Positions 58,864 to 64,000 of a stretch of 64,000 nucleotides of DNA are shown here, in pieces. Origin of the DNA: JBDREC01 sp043820105 [NCBI: Pseudomonadota bacterium] (GTDB taxonomy: Bacteria; Bdellovibrionota_F; JAHFAK01); NCBI GenBank assembly GCA_043820105.1, contig JBDREC010000041.1:6258-70257 (forward strand), read 5' to 3'. Below the pieces are notes generated by a model that was not told where the DNA came from, did no database searches, and was given only the letters and a program-made list of their open reading frames with translations. Every line of letters starts with the position of its first letter. Within the stretch, counting starts at the first letter, position 1. The position numbers and the translations under genes were made by a program.

Positions 58864-59201
58864 AGCCCCTCCCCAAAGATAAGGTGTAAATCTAGAAAAT
58901 TATAGATTATATTTTATATTATCATATTATTATAGTAAATTAAAGTGATTTTAGTCACAAATAGCGTTTATTTAATACGTTTTTTCATGTCTATTCCCTT
59001 TCATGTTACTTTATGAAATGTTATTGTTTACCTACAATGAGTAAATTAGCAGGATCTATACCAAGATATTAAAAACCAAGATTTCCTGTTTTTTCAGAGA
59101 ATTAGACCAGGAACATCCTGCACAATAAACTAAAATTAGCAAAAAGTGCTCGCGAACATGCGACAATTTAAGTTATAGGGGAATGTTTAATAGGGGATAT
59201 T
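58864..59201. other. Gene-free region between two lipoprotein genes
   Basis: About 338 nt, very AT-rich near 58890-58940. Only a weak sigma-54-like site (59049-59064, minus strand) is visible; no heptamer array, no RNA gene seen. Confidence 0.5.
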
Positions 59202-60935
59202 TTATTCAACCGTAAAGTGAAGAATATAATGATTATTTGGGGCATCCATATAATGGGTCATCAAGTAAACATGAGTCTCGTTATTTATTTCAACAACTTC
59301 TAGACCAGCGAACCATGTTGCAGTAGAAACAGAATTTAAGAATGCTGAATAATCTGCTACAAATAAAATATTTCCTTCTAAATCAGCAAGCATTAAGGAT
59401 CCGCCATTTGTTACGAAAATATGATCTTGGGTAACAGAAATATTGTGATATGGCCATTGACCGTCAGCTGGGTCATTTCCGCTTGAATCAGTTAAGGCAA
59501 TATTTGCTTGCCTTGTGCCATCAAGATCAAATTTCTCGATAACATAACTTCCAGTATGTACAAGCCATAGATATTCATTTCCAGAAGAGTCTGTTGCAAT
59601 GTCAAAGTCTACGAAATAGAGAGTATCACCTTCAAAACTGTCTTCAAAAGAAAAACTTGAAGAATCCTGCCTTTTAGTTATATAATCCATTGTACTTGTA
59701 TCAATTTGCAAGATACTTCCATCTCTATTATCAGCAATATAAAGAATATCATCGTAAATAAGACCATGCAAAGATGAATATCCATGATTTAGAGCTTCAT
59801 ATGTTGAACCCAAAGAAGTCCCTGAAAAGTCAGGGAAATTCACATAATTTCCTATTCCTGTATAAAAAACAAACAGGCCTACTGATGGATCATAGGCTAA
59901 ACCTGAAATAGGATTGGTATTTTCAAGAGTGCTTATATTATCATACAAAGATAAATCAATGTTTGTAACTTGATTTAATGTCATATCACTATTTAATGAA
60001 ACAACTCCGATTTCAGTATTTCCATCTGTAAATAAAATCGTATTATCAGTTGAATTATAAGCAAGCTCTCTTGGCCACATTTCAGAGCTAACACCGATAT
60101 CTATGCTTTCAACATAGGTAAAACCTTTGGTAAATATTGTTGAAGAACTTGAACCTCGTGATGCAGCTTGATCAAAAGTGATCTCAGCCAAAGAGGATGT
60201 ATAATCATTATTTGAAGCTGAAATTGTTCCAAGATCAACTTGAACAATATCAGTATCCTCACTAGCCTGAGAATCAATTTCTTCTGCTATGAGCTCAAAG
60301 ATATCTGCTGATCCATCAATTGAAACCGTTTCAAGAAGCAAGAATTGATAATTTGCAGCTGACTCAGATTTAATAACAATATACACATTTGTATTTAGCT
60401 CATAATCTGTACTAGTAATAGCTTTAAAAAATGATTCATCATCTTCTTCATATGATAATGTAAAGCTACCAGTAGTTGAAACCACAGAATAAGCCAGGGC
60501 ATCTGTAAAAGCATCAACTATTGTTGAGTCACTTGTTGAATCACTAGAACCTGAGAGCTCCAGGGCTACAAATAAGATCAAATCAGAAAAACTAGAGGTG
60601 TCACTAGCACTTGAATATTTTTCAAAAGCCTGCTGGGCTTTAAAACCTGAAAGGCCTGATGTAATTTCTGAAACATTTGTCACATCTGTCCTGGTAATGA
60701 TATCAGTTCTTGAAATTATATCAGTTCTTGAGATTATATCTGCATAAATAGTTAAAGGATCCAAGGTTCCGGTGACAGTAATTTCTGTAAAATCAGATAC
60801 TTGAACTTGAGAAGTTGCAGAGCTTTTTGAGTTATAACTAAAATCATTTTGGGCGATGCAGGAAGATAGAATTTGGATTAGGATTAAGCTTATGATTAAG
60901 ATAAGTTGCTGGATGTAAATGAATAAACGTTTCAT
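59202..60935 (-). CDS. Lipoprotein with C-terminal beta-propeller
   Basis: 577 residues. Lipobox ILSSC with Cys at 26. Near residue 65 there is a short tandem repeat DIISRTDIISRTDIITRTD. The middle part is Ser/Thr-rich. From about 285 on, repeated strands such as PRELAYNSTDNTILFTDG, SGLAYDPSVGLFVFYTG, LHGLIYDDILYIADNRDGSILQID and YHNISVTQDHIFVTNGGSLMLAD form blades of an NHL/SMP-30-like propeller. Exported binding protein of unknown ligand. A TATAAT lies upstream on the minus strand but no sigma-54-like motif. Confidence 0.7.
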   Translation of the reverse strand: MKRLFIYIQQLILIISLILIQILSSCIAQNDFSYNSKSSATSQVQVSDFTEITVTGTLDPLTIYADIISRTDIISRTDIITRTDVTNVSEITSGLSGFKAQQAFEKYSSASDTSSFSDLILFVALELSGSSDSTSDSTIVDAFTDALAYSVVSTTGSFTLSYEEDDESFFKAITSTDYELNTNVYIVIKSESAANYQFLLLETVSIDGSADIFELIAEEIDSQASEDTDIVQVDLGTISASNNDYTSSLAEITFDQAASRGSSSSTIFTKGFTYVESIDIGVSSEMWPRELAYNSTDNTILFTDGNTEIGVVSLNSDMTLNQVTNIDLSLYDNISTLENTNPISGLAYDPSVGLFVFYTGIGNYVNFPDFSGTSLGSTYEALNHGYSSLHGLIYDDILYIADNRDGSILQIDTSTMDYITKRQDSSSFSFEDSFEGDTLYFVDFDIATDSSGNEYLWLVHTGSYVIEKFDLDGTRQANIALTDSSGNDPADGQWPYHNISVTQDHIFVTNGGSLMLADLEGNILFVADYSAFLNSVSTATWFAGLEVVEINNETHVYLMTHYMDAPNNHYILHFTVE

Positions 60936-61031
60936 GCTTGCCCTTTTGTTTGCTTATTGCTTTTATTATATCATAAGAGGGGAAAAATTAAAATAGTATT
61001 TTTTTGATATAGAAGCTTGTCTTACAAATCC

Positions 61032-63038
61032 TTATATACCTAATTCATATGTGTTTTCAATAAAAACAACATTCGCCAGATAATGATAAGACCCATTAGA
61101 GTATTCTTTCATCTTTTCAATTGCCCCAGAATAATCATCAACACAAGCCTCAGTATATTCACTTAAACCTCCTTCATATAAAGCATATATAAAGTTGCTA
61201 TATGCTCTATGCGAAACGGCGGAGGAACCGGCTAGAGGCTTTTCAGCTCCTGTTGTATAAGTATCTCTAAAATAAATTGAATACCCTTGTTCCGTATATT
61301 CTTCGAGAAGATTAATATCAACATCCATGCGTCCATATCCTTCTGTAGATGTCGATATTTCAAAATCATTAAGTTCTATATAATCTGTTGCTGATTTATA
61401 TGCATATACTTTAATAGTATCTTCATTCACTACTGTTGTGGTATTTTCTCTAAAAAAAACAAATCCTAGACTAATAGATGGGGTCAAAAGAAGTGAAGAA
61501 AACTCACCTTTTATTCCTGAAATTTCTCCATCAGAATCATTCTCAAGAAAATCAATAATTTCACTTTTAGTGCTTGTTGAACTTAATCCTGTTATTGAGG
61601 CATTGTCTTCAGCTCTCATAATGTCAGTTAATGACACCTCATATTCAACAGATTCAAATGAATAATAAAATTTCGCAGAACAACCTGAAGAATCCAAACA
61701 TGAAACAATATCATCAAGATTCGCTTCAATAGTACAAGTAGAAGAACTAATTTCACAACTTCCAAACACATCGCCATTATCACTTCTTTTAAAAGAAATG
61801 CTTTCCTCTTCTTCTATTGCATCGCCTGCTGAATCAACAAAAGAAAGTGATAAAGAAATAAGATCCGAAGAAGTAATAGCAATTGAATGGCTTTTATTCA
61901 CAGTTGCAGCCATATTATCGCTTCCTGTCTTTGGTGTAGCGGAAGCTGAAAATACCAAGGCTAGTGAATCAATACTTTGATAATTAAAAGTTATTCTATA
62001 TTCATTGTCATCTTCATATTGTCCTATACTGGGTTGGGAAAAAACACCAGCTTGTACAGCATATCCAAATTCTACAACTCCATTTTCATAATAAACCTTT
62101 GAAGCATTTTCATCAAAAGTAAAATCATAATCAAATAGGCTTGTATCTGTGATTTCATTACCCTCAGAATCAGTAGCGACAATATCAACATCAATTGTTA
62201 CACTGTCATCATCATATGAACTTGTAATATTCATATCAATTGAAAAAACAGTAAGCTCACCATCAACTGTGACAGTTGCCTGTTTTGCCAAATTTTCACT
62301 TAACGTAAATGATACAGATGAACATTCATTTTCAAGTACAACGGTATGGGTATAATCTGTTGCTTCATTTTCAGTTATTTCAAAAGTATGTTTAATATAA
62401 TTTCCTTCAATTGTAGGTGTAACTGAAGCAGCAGCAGAAGACCCAACTGCATAGCTCATTGTAACCGTATATTCACTTGGATCAATTATTTCTATGGTTT
62501 GAACATCTTGAATCGCAATTGACAAAGTTCTTTCATTAGCCGCTGTTTCTGCGTAATTTTTCAGAACTTCTGCTACAACTAAATCCTCACAAGCTGCTCC
62601 ATCTGTTCCAATATACATTTCAAAGCTAATTGTTGCATTCTCTGTTACTTCTACTTCCTGGCTTGATATATAAGGCCCACCAAATTCACCATTTGCATCA
62701 ATCGTTAAAGTTGCTGTCACTGTTCCTTTTGTTACAGCAATCTCAGAAGCACTGAAAAGTCCTTCTGCATATGATAAATCATAAGTACTTGTTGAATTGG
62801 AATCTGTTATTGAGACTGATACAGATGAAGCAAGACTAGAAGGATCTTGACCAGCGTCCATTGAAAACTTTGCATTTATTCCAATTGAAACCATATCTTC
62901 TTTTTCTAGAATTTCTTGATTAGATGAATCTACAGTATCCTTATTATTAGATGAAGTACATCCTACCATGAACAATATGAATTGAAATAAAACAACTATT
63001 AAGAAATTTCGTGACCTGACTATTATTTGCTTTTTCAT
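61032..63038 (-). CDS. Ser/Thr-rich multidomain lipoprotein
   Basis: 668 residues from MKKQIIVRSRNFLIV; GGAGG eight bases upstream decides this ATG over one five codons earlier. Lipobox FMVGC. The mature protein is acidic and beta-rich, with several Ig-like segments of about 90 residues (for instance VTMSYAVGSSAAASVTPTIE and FSASATPKTGSDN) and two Cys pairs near 460-480. No family recognised. A strong sigma-54-like promoter lies upstream. Confidence 0.65.
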   Translation of the reverse strand: MKKQIIVRSRNFLIVVLFQFILFMVGCTSSNNKDTVDSSNQEILEKEDMVSIGINAKFSMDAGQDPSSLASSVSVSITDSNSTSTYDLSYAEGLFSASEIAVTKGTVTATLTIDANGEFGGPYISSQEVEVTENATISFEMYIGTDGAACEDLVVAEVLKNYAETAANERTLSIAIQDVQTIEIIDPSEYTVTMSYAVGSSAAASVTPTIEGNYIKHTFEITENEATDYTHTVVLENECSSVSFTLSENLAKQATVTVDGELTVFSIDMNITSSYDDDSVTIDVDIVATDSEGNEITDTSLFDYDFTFDENASKVYYENGVVEFGYAVQAGVFSQPSIGQYEDDNEYRITFNYQSIDSLALVFSASATPKTGSDNMAATVNKSHSIAITSSDLISLSLSFVDSAGDAIEEEESISFKRSDNGDVFGSCEISSSTCTIEANLDDIVSCLDSSGCSAKFYYSFESVEYEVSLTDIMRAEDNASITGLSSTSTKSEIIDFLENDSDGEISGIKGEFSSLLLTPSISLGFVFFRENTTTVVNEDTIKVYAYKSATDYIELNDFEISTSTEGYGRMDVDINLLEEYTEQGYSIYFRDTYTTGAEKPLAGSSAVSHRAYSNFIYALYEGGLSEYTEACVDDYSGAIEKMKEYSNGSYHYLANVVFIENTYELGI

Positions 63039-63120
63039 TACACTATCCTCCAAAAAACATTAATAAAAATATATTTCCTGGATTTTTAGCGTTTTATAGG
63101 CAAAGTTAATAAAACATTTT

Positions 63121-63136
63121 GCAAATTAAGTGCCAA
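63121..63136 (-). promoter_or_regulatory. Sigma-54-like promoter of the multidomain lipoprotein gene
   Basis: Minus strand TTGGCACTTAATTTGC, matching TTGGCAC and TTTGC with exact spacing, 82 nt before the ATG at 63038. A 14-bp palindrome CTTTTAATTAAAAG lies at 63157-63170, upstream of it. Confidence 0.62.
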
Positions 63137-63241
63137 AAAAGAAAGAACAGTTTTTTCTTTTAATTAAAAGAGCTTACAAAACAAGATTTTTAGCTTTTAT
63201 GTTTAAGATGGAATGAATTGACAGAATTTGTAAAGCATAAC

Positions 63242-63697
63242 TTAATCAAACTGGCTCATCACTTCTTGGAAGCTATCGCATATTCCCTTGTCTGAAGCCT
63301 TACCTTTTTTGCAAGCTTGTTCAAACAAGTCCTCATTTTCTGCATTATGCACAGGTCCTTTAAAGCAATCAGCATCATCTACCATTCCAGGAGGATGATG
63401 ACATATTCCAAGCAAGCGTAGCTGCATTTCTGAAAAAAGATCACCTGTCAGCCAAATATCATCGAAAGCAGAACTTCTACAGCTTCTTTTTTCAAAATCA
63501 CCAGGATTATTAAGCTTTGCAAGGCATTTTTGATATACATCATCTCTGCATGCAATAACTTTTTTGTTAATATCACCCCTTACTTCTTCTGTTATACTGT
63601 CAGAATTTAAAAGCTTCACTATTTCAGCTTTTTGACAAAGAGCAAAAACAGAAATTGCAATTAAAGTGAAAAAAAACATAAACTTCAATGATTTCAT
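63242..63697 (-). CDS. Small secreted cysteine-containing protein
   Basis: 151 residues from MKSLKFMFFFTLIAIS; AGGAG seven bases before the ATG at 63697 sets the start, and the longer frame is repeat translation. Signal peptide ends near VFALC, which might also be a lipobox. About seven further cysteines; a motif CHHPPGMVDDADCFKG lies in the middle. No family recognised. Confidence 0.65.
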   Translation of the reverse strand: MKSLKFMFFFTLIAISVFALCQKAEIVKLLNSDSITEEVRGDINKKVIACRDDVYQKCLAKLNNPGDFEKRSCRSSAFDDIWLTGDLFSEMQLRLLGICHHPPGMVDDADCFKGPVHNAENEDLFEQACKKGKASDKGICDSFQEVMSQFD

Positions 63698-63713
63698 GGC
63701 ATTCTCCTTGCAA

Positions 63714-63744
63714 TAAGTGCTAAGTGGTAAGTGGTAAGTGATAA
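63714..63744. repeat. Heptamer array upstream of the last secreted-protein gene
   Basis: AAGTGCT, AAGTGGT, AAGTGGT, AAGTGAT on the plus strand (CTTACCA in transcript sense), ending seven bases before the ribosome binding site. A short CTTACGACTTATT fragment follows at 63797. Confidence 0.8.
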
Positions 63745-63873
63745 GGATAAAAATCCTACCAGCAACTAGCAACCAACAACTAGCAACTAATCACAACTTA
63801 CGACTTATTACATTATATCAAAGTTTAATTTTATTCACAAGAGGGATTGCAAAAATTCTCTGCAATTCAGACA

Positions 63874-64000
63874 CTATATTTTTAATAATTTAGGCCGGCA
63901 TCCAATTGATGGTATTATAAACATGATCAATGGAGTATCTTTGCTGCAAGTAATTTTTAGTACATTATTTTCTTGTTGAATTAAAGGTGGTGGGTATACC
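63874..64000 (-). CDS. Possible C-terminal end of a gene entering from the right
   Basis: An open frame of 41 codons runs from the right edge to a TAG at 63874-63876 (VYPPPLIQQENNVLKITC, later TPLIMFIIPSIGCRPKLLKI). Length alone does not prove coding in such AT-rich DNA; no motif is recognised. Confidence 0.25.
   Translation of the reverse strand, partial: VYPPPLIQQENNVLKITCSKDTPLIMFIIPSIGCRPKLLKI

Overview
The window is AT-rich bacterial DNA, densely coded on both strands, with no rRNA, tRNA, phage, CRISPR array or intact insertion sequence that I could find. The organism has an outer membrane: there is a type II secretion secretin, an OmpA-like lipoprotein and at least nine large lipoproteins. 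Its carbon metabolism uses ferredoxin, with two separate 2-oxoacid:ferredoxin oxidoreductases and a PduS/RnfC-like Fe-S flavoprotein, so an anaerobic lifestyle is likely. Family resemblances are mixed. The S41 protease, TerB and Ycf46-type ATPase look deltaproteobacterial, while the short DapB and the fused VOR subunit look Bacteroidota-like. I would not assign a phylum beyond an uncultured or deltaproteobacteria-like Gram-negative lineage. Layout: 0-5 kb has a partial AAA+ ATPase, a solo gspD and a DUF401 permease. 5-12 kb is one minus-strand operon, sucC-sucD-korD-korA-korB-korC-ndk-pduS-like, which joins succinyl-CoA synthetase to 2-oxoglutarate:ferredoxin oxidoreductase. 12-28 kb holds exported proteins, rplM-rpsI, a lipoprotein/histidine kinase/receiver unit and an S41 protease. 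28-31 kb is a plus-strand VOR-type operon. 31.5-40 kb is a lysine/diaminopimelate island (lysC, dapB, dapA, dapF, dapD) spread over both strands. 44.5-53.4 kb is a minus-strand purine operon (purH, purC-purE fusion, purB, purD, purN, purF, plus a DUF523 gene and a zinc-ribbon gene). 53.5-64 kb returns to exported proteins and includes a small Cys-Asn-Gly-rich peptide gene. Two signals run through the whole window. First, seven genes for exported proteins, including gspD itself, carry a TTGG-N8-TTGC element in the correct orientation 40-82 nt before the start codon. This is the -24/-12 layout of sigma-54 promoters, and it suggests that the type II secretin and a set of surface or secreted proteins share RpoN control. 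Second, gaps between genes are filled with short tandem repeats, mainly a 7-bp unit CTTACCA/CTTACGA. These repeats repeatedly begin exactly at, or supply, the stop codon of the preceding gene. The clearest case is lysC, whose ACT domains are missing and whose stop codon lies inside a repeat array. Other points of note are purN, split by an A10 homopolymer; a PAICS-like PurC-PurE fusion; a hairpin that covers the purF ribosome binding site; a likely rplM leader hairpin; a peptidase M30 homologue without its zinc-binding motif; and a short gene fragment next to repeats that may be an old insertion-sequence end. I saw no convincing GC-rich intrinsic terminators.
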